Shown here in pieces: positions 21,486 to 33,464 of a stretch of DNA of 64,000 bases; within the stretch, counting starts at the first letter, position 1; every line of letters begins with the position of its first letter. The position numbers and the translations under genes are program-made. Origin of the DNA: Gyromitra esculenta (taxonomy: Eukaryota > Ascomycota > Pezizomycetes > Pezizales > Discinaceae). The stretch lies in assembly GCA_038503075.1 (NCBI GenBank), contig JBCAML010000003.1:1860001-1924000 (forward strand), written 5' to 3'. The notes beneath the pieces were generated by a model. The model saw only the letters and a list, made by a program, of their open reading frames with translations, had not been told where the DNA came from and did no database searches.

Positions 21486-24400
21486 CTAATTGCAAAGAGC
21501 TACTAAGTTATCATAACCACGGATCAAGTTCTGATCTTGCTTGTAGAGGTACTGCACCAACTCTGTGAGATGTTGGCGGGTCTCCGATGTCAACTGTTCC
21601 TCTGGTGGAGAGAGTACAGAAGCGATGATGGGTACGAACTGTGCCGTCAAGCCGCCGGCAGTTTGATTCCTATCCTGGTCTACAACGCGAAAAAGGCGCG
21701 TGAGCTACAATTCATAGTAAACGGGGTAAAAAAGCCACTTACAGAGTTTAACAAGCATAGTGTAAATAGGTTCATTCTCCTCGTAGTCTTCCTTTAGCGG
21801 AAGCACACTAGCAATGGCTGGAAGAACATCTCCAAGAGGTACATTATTTGGGTGAGACATGATCATCCTGGCGACACATCCGCAAGCATTATCAAGCATC
21901 CTGTGACTCTGATCTTGCAACAGTGGCTCCAACTTGCGAAGGATCGAACTGTAATTGTTTGTGACTGTCTGGTGGTCTTGGGATTTAAGACAAAGTAATC
22001 CCATGGCATAAGCAGCGTTCGATTTTGTTTCTGGATCCTCGTCAGAGAGTCTATGCAGAAGGATTTTCATCAATTGCTTTAAATAACAATTAGCAAACTC
22101 TATTTTTCAGAGATGTTTTGCAAATAGGAAACTGATCACTAACATCTGTTTTTGCAGAACATCCACCCTCCATGTACTTAATACAGTCCGCAATCACACC
22201 CACGCTAGTCGATCGTTCCAATGCCTCTGAAGACGAAGAAAATTTAATAAGATGGCTTCCAACTATCTCCCACATCTCTCCGAATTGTTGACCAAGGGCC
22301 ATGGCTAGTCCAAGGATCACGTCCATAGTCGTGTCAATTAAGTGCCAGTCGTATTCAGACGATTCTTCAAGCTCTGGCATATCCTCATCTTCGTCATCAT
22401 CAAGTTGGCAAGGGTGTTGCTTCTTAAGGATAAGGACAAGTTGGGTAGCAAGTTCAAGAATGTTTGCTGGGTCGACAAGGAATGCAGGGCCACAGAGTTT
22501 GAGAGTCTCGGCAATGTTACGACAGATATCAGTGACCGTGCCCCTAGAGAAATTATTCGTCAGGAGACATTCCACAGAAATAAAAGGTCACTAGAGAGTA
22601 TTTCGAAAGAAAAACAAATACTAAAATCAGAAATGATATCGCGTTCGCAGCACTTGCTTTGTTAGCATCTGAGTGAGCTGGGTATAACGAGTAGTGTTCA
22701 TCATTTTATCATCCTCATGGAGGATAGGCTCAAGAAACAAAACAAGATACCAAGAAAAAACAAGAAAATAAGATGACGGAATTACTTGCCTGTCAGTCTC
22801 GTTCTTCCAGTTCACAAGTGTGCAGTTAATTACAACAGTCCCCAGATTCTGCATTTCTGACGATGGCTGCACCTTGAGCGGCAGTCCTGGTTGCCACTTA
22901 GCCATACCTTTACCCTCTAAAACTTGCCACAGCGTGGCATACGCTCTCCATAGAGTACTAATACTCGCCTTCCGAACACCTTCATATGGATGCTGGGCCT
23001 TCTCAGCAAGAAGTTCAACTGTTTTCTCAAGGTACTGTAGATACCCCTGTTTGCAGTGACTCAGAACATCTCCAATGACTTCAGCGGCGACTTCCTTCTC
23101 CAAAGCCACAGCACTAACTGCAGTAAGTTCATCCCAGAGAGCTTCGTCGTCTTCGTCGTCTTCAACATCAATATCAGTAGGTTGAATCTCAACTTGAGTT
23201 TCTTCTCCAAGGGAAACCCGCAAAGTCCCTTCCACGCCCACACTTGTAATATTTCCATGAACAAGTTCCTCGATATCCGCGTCGATATCGGTTTCAGTCT
23301 GTTCCAGACTCGAGAAGAGGGCCTGTGTAACAATTGGAAGAAAGGTAGTGAACTCCTCTCCATAAACCTTGGCCATCGTTGCAAAGAACATGAAGCTAGT
23401 CTCTCTCAGGCGTGGGTGCCCAAGATTTAGAGCGTCCTCGGTGGATTGCATCAGTGGTTTCACGTACGGCGTGAATGCTTGCATGCCAACAGATTCTGCA
23501 ATAGCAGCCATGGCATCAATAACGACTCCTCTAAGATCAAGTTCCTCATCAGAGTCCTTCACCGAAATATAAGGAGACAAAGCATTCATAGTGAGCTGAA
23601 AGTATTCAGTAAAGCTATCCTTTGCCGCCATAGCAGTAGAGCCGATACCGCCAACAGCTGCAGCCTTGAGTTTAAGATCATCCCTCTCGAACATGATGAA
23701 CAGTTTGGGCATGATAGTTGGAAGGTATGTCGTGACGTCAGACTGCTCAATTCCAACAAGTACAGCATCGATAGCATTGCAAGCCGCCTTCCAAATATCC
23801 AAGCCATCACTAGAGTCAAGCATAGCAATAAGGGCCGGGATCAATCGAGCATGCTCTTTGCCCATCTCCTCAGCCAAATCATCCGCCAATTGAGCGATGG
23901 TATGCAGGGCTGCTTGTCTCACCCTAGGCTCGGGGTCGGTCAAAAGTTGGAGAACGATAGGAAAGATAGACTGTATTTGCGTGGCGATAAAGTCAGGAGC
24001 TCCCTCGACACACATTCCTAGAGCCAGAACAGCTGCCTTTCTGTGATCCGGGTCCTGGTTAGATGTGTAGGTGGGGAGGGCATTGAGCAACGGGACAACG
24101 ACTTGACTGGGAGGCAAGGACGCAGAAAGGTAATCCAATAGCCCCAAAGCTGATCGTGATGGTGTCATATCATCGCTATCCTCGATTTCTTTAAACTCAG
24201 TCACAATTTTCAGGGCACGTAGAGTAAGCTCTTCGCCAACCCTTAGGGCTTGCATCTTCATCTTCTTGTAACGAAGGCAAGACATAAGGAACGAAATAGC
24301 TTTAGACCTGAAATCGTCGTCAATCTCCTGAGAAGAGGCCATCTCTGAAAAAAATTGGACTAAATCGCGGAAGTGAGTTGAAATGAGGGCTGGATCTCCA

Positions 24401-25230
24401 ATCAACAATGTCTGGAAGACTTCAAAGGCAGGATTGGCCTTTTCCTCGTCCCCTTGGGCGACAAGCTCTTTTAGCACAGCCACCATGGAAGGTAAAACTT
24501 CTCGAAACGCAGCAACCCCTTCAGGGTGGTCCTCGGAATTGAGGGATTCAGCCATCTTCCCGAGCGCAAGGAGGGTATTGAGCCGAACAGTCATACTCTC
24601 TTGATCAATGATTGTTCTGCTGAAGAGCTGCAAGAAATCCCGCCACCTATCTGCTACGGCGTCTTCGAGTGTTTCCAGAAGAGTGAAGAGTATATAAACA
24701 CCAACTTCACGATCCTGCGACTTAGGTGACATTGCTGCTTGCAGTAGAAAGCCTGGCAATTCCGTCCATTCGCCTACTGCCAAATCAATTTTCGCAATGG
24801 CGGATATAGCCCGGGCGGAGGAATGCTTGACCAAGGAGTTGGGCTCGTTAATCGTCGATTGAAGTAGCGAGTCTCGAAGCTGGGGCTTCATTTCTGCGGG
24901 AATCTTCGATGGAGCATTGTTCTTAGCACCCCAGAATTGTGGAATCAAGTTACGCGTTTCGACAGCAGCCATTTGGCGAATCTGTGGGTTGGGATGGTTC
25001 CTCAGAATATGAATCAAGGCAGGGAGTGCCTCAGGCTTCGAGTAATAGTCACGGCGAAGGGTAGCAGTTGCATGTTTAACAATGGCAGTATCCGCTACAT
25101 TTTTAGTTAGTCGACGAGAACTACATGGAATTGAGGACGGCTTAAAAGAAAAGATGTAGCATTCATAGACTTGTGGAAACGTACGAGTGAGAATATGCTC
25201 TAGGAGTTGTGTGAGACTATGTTCATCCAT
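21486..25230 (-). CDS. KAP123: Importin beta-4 / karyopherin Kap123
   Basis: Predicted 1092-residue HEAT-repeat nuclear import receptor; Kap123 carries ribosomal proteins and histones H3/H4 through the nuclear pore. Exons: 25230-25185, 25094-22790, 22543-22144, 22076-21743 and 21679-21486 (3279 nt, phases close). The N-terminus has DTAIVKHATATLRRDYY and HPNPQIRQMAAVETRNLIP (Ran-binding importin-N region). HEAT repeats run throughout (EPRVRQAALHTIAQLADDLAEEMG, DIWKAACNAIDAVLVGIE), with acidic loops (VEDDEDDEALWDEL; DDDEDEDMPELEESSEYDWH) and the end NLIRGYDNLVALCN. Intron 2 (22789-22544, 246 nt) uses a GC donor (ACAG/GCAAGT); the nearby GT at GTAATT would break the frame, whereas GC-AG gives the expected NETDR-GTVTDICRN. 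Expression level and cargo in this organism are unknown. Confidence 0.94.
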
Positions 25231-28200
25231 TTTTCGGTGGTTCCTGTGCAGGGTCCGCCTGTGCCCCGCCAGATGAATTTTGTGTTTTCTGTGTAGAAGT
25301 AACTAGAGGAGATAGAGAAGAGAGAGGGCTGCAGTTTGATGGCGGAAATGATCAGAATAAGCGCAGTATTTGAGGAGGCCCTGGGATGAGAACTTATTTT
25401 CTCCTAGAATCAATTCTTTATCCCGTGGAGGCAGCGAAATGTCGCAGCGTGATAGGTACACAGAGGATGGAGGTGGGGCTACGACGATGCTGGAGAAAAG
25501 GGAAAAAAAAAGATTGGCGGGGTAAAAAAAACCCCCCAATAGTTACCCACCTAGTCTCTTCGCTCCTTCTGCATGATCTGTTGTGCGCATACAAAAAGCT
25601 CTCTGACGAAGAATGCCAAGAAACCTGGCTCTTAGCCTGCTAGGCAAAGCGCTTCCAGTTACATGTTCGGATGCCCGTATCTAACACCATGTACAGTGTC
25701 CAGAAGAACTCAAGATGCTTTGCGATGCTGATATGATACTCCCGGAATTAGCCCGGGAATTCCTGTCTGCTAAATGGGAAACCACTCGGGTCCTTCGTTG
25801 CTCGTTGTCTTCCTCGATCAGCCTGGCGATTTCTTGTGATTTCTGAGATGTCGTCCCTCAGAAAGGGTGGTTGGAGTTGGTCGTTCTCGGGGGTAGTCCT
25901 CAATTTACGCGTTTCCTACGGTGTGAGTATCGATACTGACCGCCATGATCGACAGGAGAGTTGGCATCGACGCGATTAAATCTACACATTGCCAGAAAAT
26001 CTAGATTATTCTGTGAGACATGCTTGTATCTCGGGAAATCTGCATCGGCACTGCAGTCGTGGCCTGTCCGCAGTGCCCAGCTATCCATCAGATCGGAAGA
26101 CCCCCCGCTTCGTCAATATCCGACAGCTGCTATCAGTTACCAACTCAGAAATCCCCCATTCTTGGAGAGCTGCCAGTCGACAAAAGATGATATCAGTGTT
26201 AAAATTACATACAGTGCCGTTCAGCACCGATTTCCCTACAATTTCTGCCTCAACGGGCACAGCTCCCGGCCCCATGCAGGATCTCCGGTTCCACCATGTC
26301 CTGTCCCACCATCCTTGGCCCCTCCCACTTATTCCCTCCCCCCCACGCTCCCAAACCTGGGCAATAATGAATGAAAAAGTTTTCCATACCATGGATTCTT
26401 AAGGCACATCATTTTTCGCACAGCATATCTGCAGCCCGATGGCCGAAAAAACATCGATCATGGCATTTTCCGTGTCTTGTTTCACTCATCCAAATCCCAG
26501 GATCCGGGATGAGGAGGGAAGATCTATTTAAATATTCTCCTCCCCATGGGATTTTTTGCCGCAGCCGAGACCTGGCAGTTGGGTAGGATAGCTTTTTGGC
26601 CGGCATGAGATGCACATGCACGGATCACCTGATGGGGTACTATTTAGAATCCGACCTATCTTCGGCTGAACCATGATAGTACAAAGGTACGATATGCCCT
26701 ACGGTCAACATGTAGGCTGGATCTCAACCTAACAGCCTCGAAATTGGGATGAATACACACGACGTAGTATTTGATGAAATTCGTTCCGGCGCTAGTAGAT
26801 AAGCATGCATAAGACATGTTGATTTTCCATGATTTTCCGCCAAAACCTCCCAGCGGCATCACAAGCGTAGAGTATTAAATGCATGTCTTACTTACTAGCG
26901 CCGGAACGAATTTTACAAAATATTATAGTACCATATCGCCTAAGGGCCATAAATATACCTACCGGCATTTTAAATTCATACCCACCAATCATATAAATGA
27001 GGACGTATTAGGCGCTACAGTACATAGTACTCATACCGATAGTAAGTCTTCGTGGGCAGCACCCATTTGCTCGCAAAAACAGTGGTCCCAATTCGCCTCT
27101 CACACTACTCGCTTCGTTGGAGGTGTAATCAAATGCGTAAGTACTTAATTATATGCCAACAAAACTCGAATGGATGTCAATTCTACACAAATGAGAATGT
27201 CGTGTGTTTATCCAAATGGAAGAGATTGGAAAATCTGACTTGTCGCACTTCAATAAACGAATCATTGGCGCCAAGCCTTGGCGTCTAAGACCGATTAGAA
27301 TTCCGATCTTTACTGCTTGGTTTCAGACGCCCGTGAGCCATCAGATTCAGATTCTTATTTCAACGTCACCTGCTTGCCCCACCTCAGTTTATTCAATCCC
27401 GGAAGGAACCATATAACTTCCTCACAAAATATTTTTTTTCGACTTAACTCGGGTCTCTTAATCTAATTGTCCAACTGTCCAACTGCTCAAATATTGCTCT
27501 CTTAGTAAGACGGAAACGTAACGTATGCTAGTGACATTCTCTGATTTTCAAGATTGTCGTCACTCTTTCAGATCTTTTTCCCTAAATTCGGTCCGCCGCA
27601 TGGAAATAGAACCTTGTCTGGAAAAAACCCACCACCCCCACCAAGCCCAGAAACCCGGAACTATTTCATCGCTTCTTTCCGAGGCCTGCACATGCAGCTC
27701 AAATTCAAAGGAGATCTCGAAGAGTGACGGCAATCTTGAAACCCGGCAGTACCTAAGCTTCGTGGTCTCGGTGATTCGTATGGTTGTTGTCGACTTCTGC
27801 TTGATCTTCTTCAACTCAGAGAACGACTAGAAAATCACCGATGTTAATGATAAGGAGAACCAGTAAAGATTGGGTAAACCCCACGGAGCTTTTAATTGCC
27901 ACTAGTCTCAATGGCAGTCTCCACCTATTACATCAGTTTACGTTGAGAATTAATTTATAATCCTAGAGAACACAGAAGACAGCAAGAAGAACTTATCCAA
28001 TTCAATCAAATTGATCACTATCAAAATAATATAATCTTTTCAGCCCTTGCTTCCGAGATTTGTTCTGTTTTAGTATCATTGTCATACTGGTCGAGCTTAG
28101 AATTTATCACCCAATACTACTAGATCGTCAGTTTTTTTCATCGTTACATGCTTCGCACGCGAATACATTCGCCTTGTTCCCGGGGAGTGTCGGAGTTTTT

Positions 28201-29307
28201 CGTAACTGAGACGTGAAGAGTACGTCGAAGACATCAATTGGTTGTGGTACAAGAGAGGATGAGGGGTAGAGCGACTTTAATGGATTGGATGGAACACCAG
28301 CTGCAGGCTCGGCCAAAGTTGTTGGAGCATCTTTCCTTTTTTCAGGCTGAACGATGATGCTGCCGTCACGACGGCTCCGCAGGAGGCTCTGCGGGTAGCA
28401 TTGCGCGCTGCGGTTGAAACCTGATCCGAAACGTGCATTCAGCCGCGGAATAGGTACACCTCTTAAATCCGAATGCTATTCCGGGTTCCCGTTCCACGCC
28501 TGCATCACTGATTTTTCATCCCGCTTCCTGACTGAAACCCCTCCCTTTGGAGCTGACATACCCATGACTCAAATTCCATAAAAAATCAACATACGTCATC
28601 ATAGAATCGCACTCGTATTGGACTAGCTGGGCGTGGGTTTTGCTCTATTACAAGCAGCTGAGACAAACTTGGGAACGGCTTACTTGTAATTGAAAAGTGC
28701 TTTGTGGATTGTAACATAAGCTAAGGTACGTGACATTCAAAGCCATGTCCCAGACATTGACGATAACTACGTATGTGTAGTTATTTCCTAGTTATTCAGC
28801 CATTCCAGTAATTTGAAGATGAATACCTCTTGCTTTCTTCACTTCAGGAAACTTTTATCACCCTGAAATTTCTGCCTAGGTTTCCGACTAGGACTAACAT
28901 CAAATATACATATCATGACTGATCACTCGCCAACAAGTGTGTGCATGTAGGGACGGCTTATTTATTTATTTACCTGCATGTATTCAATAGGTACATGCAG
29001 CCCATAGGTTATAGTACTCTTAAAACGCAAAGCACAAAACACACAACGCAGAAAACGAAAGCACAACCCATAACGCAAAACATCTACAAAACCACAACAG
29101 AATCCAAAACCTTCCCCATATTTCCCCACTTCTCTCTTCCTTTTCCCGCGTCCAGCGCTCCCTACTTTTCTTTCTCCTGTCCTTCCCTGAGCTCCGCTTC
29201 TCCTTACCAGCGTCGTACTTCCAGAAAGGAGGTCCCACTGGTTTAGAGTCACTGCTCTTCCTCCAAATTTCCCATTCCTGCTCTCAGCTTCCTCTTCCGC
29301 CACCGCC
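25231..29307. other. Long gene-free region
   Basis: About 4 kb without a recognisable gene. ORFs at 25961-26374 and 25989-26402 (+), 27525-27830 (+), 28128-28316 (-) and 28962-29321 (-) have no recognisable domain. The region contains an inverted repeat at 26766-26925 and borders the LINE fragment. It also provides the promoter of the Kap123 gene. Confidence 0.55.
26766..26925. repeat. Inverted repeat, ~45-bp arms
   Basis: The left arm 26766-26812 and right arm 26878-26925 share the perfect inner block AATTCGTTCCGGCGCTAGTA (right arm as complement) with decayed flanks. The short spacer (~65 bp) is non-coding. It may be a MITE relic; no target-site duplication is clear. Confidence 0.5.
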
Positions 29308-29640
29308 TCACCTCGCCTCACCTCGCCTCTCTCCCCTAAAACTCTTCCACAGCTTCACCGCCCACTTTGCTCCTTCCGCGGTGTAGAAGAATGTGTCTTT
29401 TCCAATTTTTTCTTTCGTGTTCTTCTCCACCTTCGCTCTTTGTTGCCCTATTAACACACAATTTAGGAGGACGTGCGTAAAATCTCGTACCGCCTCGCCA
29501 CACTCGCACATCTCGTCATCTGCTTTCCCTATTCACATAAGGTACTTCTTTGTGTCGATGTGTCCTATTCTTAGTCTGCTCAAGATAACATTGATGTAGG
29601 GATGGCTCTTAAGGGCCGGCTTTTTACTTATGCTACAACC
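29308..29640 (-). mobile_element. LINE retrotransposon fragment (3' end of ORF2)
   Basis: The minus strand encodes KSHPYINVILSRLRIGH, then one stop codon (after KKYLM), then KADDEMCECGEAVRDFTHVL and a lysine-rich WAVKLWKSF tail. This is the spacer plus zinc-knuckle (CxC...H...C) found C-terminal to the reverse transcriptase or RNase H in non-LTR elements of the Tad/I group. Reverse transcriptase and endonuclease domains are absent, so this is a dead fragment. Confidence 0.7.
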
Positions 29641-30943
29641 AGAAGAAAAAGAAAAGAAAAACCTCATGGCTGGATCGGGAGGATTGTGTCTTACCTGATG
29701 GCAATAGTTCTTGCGTTTTTAATTACAGGTGAGTGTCGTTTTGCGGATAGCCACATTATCGAGTTACGACCGCTTTAAGAAAGACCACCCCAGTTTCGCC
29801 ACCTTACCAAAAGACAACAACCAAGTGTTAGAAATTGGGGCAGGCTACTGTCCATAGTATAAGGTTTAAATTAAAAGACTAAAACTTGTCTGAGTTTTAC
29901 CCCTCAAGGTCGATTTTCGATAGCCGACACCTAGGTTAAGCATATGAGCTCTCGACTTCACTTAGTTAATTTTTAGTGCGGGATTTGTGTAGACATGGTA
30001 AAGTGTTGACGGACCGGCAATGCAACCTGGTAGTAGTTTGTTAATTTAATATCTCAGATATCGTAGAGTGCAGCAATATATCTCATCTAGACTAAAAAGT
30101 CACGGAATTTTTATCAAAGCGTGGAAATTTCTTAGTCATACCTGATGCGCTCTTCTAATTATAAAGTGGCGGTACACTTCAATAGCGCGCTGAAGGATGG
30201 TATATAACCCACATGTACCTACATACGCACAGCACGAGGAAATGGAGTGAATCTACCACGTACTATTGGAAAATGCTAGCTTGATTTTGGAGAACTACCG
30301 TATTTATGTACGCAATCCAATATTACTTCAGCAATTTATTTTTATTTTAGAAAGTCACACGTACACGTATGCCATACTAGTTGTATATATACCCTTTTTT
30401 TATACTATATTATCATGTAATTAAAACATCTGACGCTTGATTTACCTATTCAGTTTAATGTTATGCAAAATTAAAAATACATCTAGTAAGATAATTCATC
30501 ATAATCACATATAATCTACCACTGCTACATGTATCTATAAGCCTAGCTAGTTAGGCTTATTAAAGAACCAGAATTTATTTTTCGGCTTGTAAAGTGACGT
30601 AACGTCTTTGACCATGTAACTACATGTACCCATGATAGGGATTCCAATCACGTAAGACGTTTTTCTCCCTTTAAGCCCATCGTAAAATAGTAAATGAATA
30701 TAATGAATATAAAAGGGGATCACAAAGCTTTTTTATACTGATTGGGGTAAAATATAAGTCTCTTTGGGGGGTAGGGGCTCACTGGTGCTAAATTGTAGGG
30801 CCCTAAAAAGACCAGTTTGAGCGATTTCTGGGTGATTTTAGACCACGCATTTAGAAAAATTACTAAAAGAGCATCGGAGGGATATAATAACACTATAAAG
30901 TGCTAGAATTTGAAGATATATACTTAGAGACCGCACTATAAAT

Positions 30944-31272
30944 CCTGCAGGTAGGGATGCGACCAGTAAGTTTACATAGTTTACCATACTATATCGTACC
31001 TGTAAATTACGGTAAATTACAATAATACGGTATAGAACTAAAAGTGAGCACATCCTCTTTGATTTAAACACTTAACTAAGCCTGAGCCCCATATGCCAAT
31101 ATTCCTTCTGAGAGGCCTATCGTGATGATGTTCATGATGTGAGTTCAGTGTGGTTACTGCGTCACCTAGCAAGTGCTAGATTTTACTGAGCCTAGTGGCA
31201 AATGAACTTTGCAATAAGTAATTTACGGTAAATTTACACATTTTACCGTATTTTTGCATCCCTACCTGCAGG
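30944..31272. mobile_element. MITE-like element with 17-bp terminal inverted repeats
   Basis: Perfect TIRs CCTGCAGGTAGGGATGC (30944-30960) and its complement (31256-31272) flank 295 bases. Sub-terminal sequences also mirror each other loosely (TTTACC/GGTAAATTTAC blocks at 30980-31020 and 31220-31250). There is no coding capacity and no clear target-site duplication. Confidence 0.65.
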
Positions 31273-31849
31273 GTGTGGGTGGTCCCACTTGGCTGTAGGG
31301 CGTTCTAAATAGTAATATAAAAAAATCACCAAAAGGACACATTTTCTGGCCAAAAATGGCTGTGAGAAACAGTAGATACCTAACCAAATTTAAAGCGAGT
31401 TAGATTTTTTAAATTTATTAATATAACCTATTAAAAGTATAATATGCAATTCTGGGGTTATCGTAGAGCTAGTATAGGATGGCTCCTATTGCACAAGCAT
31501 ACTTTTTTTCTATATAAAAAAGGGCTCGTTTTCGGCCAGAATACTTCCAAATCACCCAAAAATCGCCTGTGAAATCAACCTTAATCTCCTGGTATCGGCA
31601 AAAAGATTTTTAAATAGTAATTGTAGCCTAGAGAAACTCTTTGATGCCTTTTTATATAGACTCTACATTTAATTTTGTATATCGGGTCTCCGAGCAAAAA
31701 CTTCTCACATGAGCGGAATCTCTGTCATGGGTGGTATCCTAGCTCTACGGCGCTGGCTAATGAATCATTTTGCACATTGCCCATACAAAGCAGGCGAGGA
31801 AATGCGTAAATAAATGTGCTTTGGGGGGATGAGTGTGGTGAATGTACTA

Positions 31850-32430
31850 CTTGATACATTTCCTTGATGCCTTTCCTGATGTCTTTCCTGATGGCTTTTC
31901 CAAGTACACCTTACCTGATGTCCTTCCTGATTCGTTTCCTATACACATTTCACGGTGCCTTTCCCAAATATACATTACCTGATGCTTTTCCTACACATTT
32001 CCCGATGCCTTTCCCGACCCATTTCCCAAAAACTACCATTTAAATTCACTTAGATAGTGGTGTCTCATGCAGCCTATGTAGAAAATGGTAGTGTAGGAGG
32101 CAGGGCCCCCTTGGGAGTGGATGCTAGCCTCGGTAAGCTGAGGGTATCGTATTCAACCCCCAGAGATTCCTCCCCTTAACTACTTTTCCACCATTTTATG
32201 AATTTAAAAGGCATGTAAAGGGGAGGGAAAGGGAGGAAAAGGCATCCAATTTCCCTAACTACGACTTTCCAAATGCATTTCCCAAGCAGTTTTTGATGCC
32301 TTGCTGATATTTTACCCACATAAATTTCCTCCCATTTACTGATCCATTTACTAATACTTCTCCCCATATAATACTCCGCAGGAAAAGTGATTCATTTACC
32401 GATGCTTTACCCACGCAAGATCTTGGGGGG
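31850..32430. repeat. Degenerate minisatellite (TTTCCTGATGCC-like units)
   Basis: Between ~31850 and 32030 short units related to TTTCCTGATGCC recur with many variants (CCTTGATGCC, CCTGATGTC, CCCGATGCC and others). Similar units reappear at 32270-32420 (TTTTGATGCC, TTTACCGATGC). The block between is less repetitive and AT-rich. Confidence 0.5.
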
Positions 32431-33464
32431 AGAAAACGATGCATTTGCTAGCTGTTGTTGTTTACTCATTAGGTACATTCAACCCGGAGGTTATAGTGCG
32501 CGGTATCCTAGTCAAAGATGTTATCTCGCAATCATTATATGTTTCTTCTAATTTTATTCTTTGCAAACGTTTGAACTCACATCGGCCACCAATAGAAATA
32601 GCTTATGTGACGGTCTTCGCTTAAAGTAGAGAGGCGAAAACGGAATCCGTTTTGTGAGATCGCCGTACAAATAATGCAGAACCTGGATAGTTTTCATACA
32701 CTTGACCCTAGTACATACACTGATGTACAGTAGTATACAGCACATCAGTGCTACCTTAAATACCCAGCGGATTTATCATAAATACATGTCCGGAGTATGG
32801 AGAGTGGTACTCAGGTACCATATTAATTATAGTTTAGCTTATACAAACTAGTGAAATCAAGAGAAGTTTTTGAGTCACATAATCCAACTAATTACATTCT
32901 TACTGTATTGCTCCTCTCATGTGCGCTGATATGATCTACATAGCAAGGATCGAAGGAAGCCTTAGGAAACCAAACCATGCATAAGAAATTGAGGAAGACA
33001 GACTCAAGCTTACAGAGACTAACAGTAGACGGGGGATGGTAAAGAATATAAAATAGAAGATCATCAAACTCTGAAACCCCAGATAGGACGAATATAAGAT
33101 TGCTACAAAAGAAGATTGAGATGAGATGAAATATAACAGGTAGAGAGATATTTGTTCAAGCTTAGTAATAACATTACATAGATAGAAAAACACCCCGATA
33201 ACGAAATGATACCCGTAAAATAAATCCAAGAAGCCACGGAAATAATAAAAAAAAGCCACCAAATAGAAAGTCGCCTTTTCACAGCAACATCCAAGTCCTG
33301 TAAACCGTAAAGAATTTACCGAACAAAAATATAGGAAATACGAAAAGCGGAAGAAAAAAAAATCCCCAGTAGCAAAACAGCGCCTAGCAACGTAAATAAT
33401 GTATGTGACTCCAGCCGTTGCCCCAAATAGTTCACAAGATATCCGTAAAACAAATAAATAAAAT

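Larger units (their letters stand above)
29641..33464. other. AT-rich gene desert with MITE and degenerate minisatellite
   Basis: No gene is recognised over 3.8 kb. The sequence is AT-rich with many TA-rich stretches. It holds a TIR-flanked element (30944-31272), a degenerate repeat tract (~31850-32430) and several TACATGTA palindromes. ORFs such as 32936-33514 (-) are hydrophobic, AT-driven and lack homology; they overlap the 3' flank of ATG13. Confidence 0.55.

Noticed and set aside
25961..26402. Two overlapping 137-codon plus-strand ORFs
   Set aside because: Translations lack any domain and are rich in Ser/Pro/His typical of random frames; no start or splice context was evident.
32100..32170. 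GTATTCAACCCCC tract with a tRNA-like look
   Set aside because: No cloverleaf can be drawn; it sits in degenerate repeat DNA.
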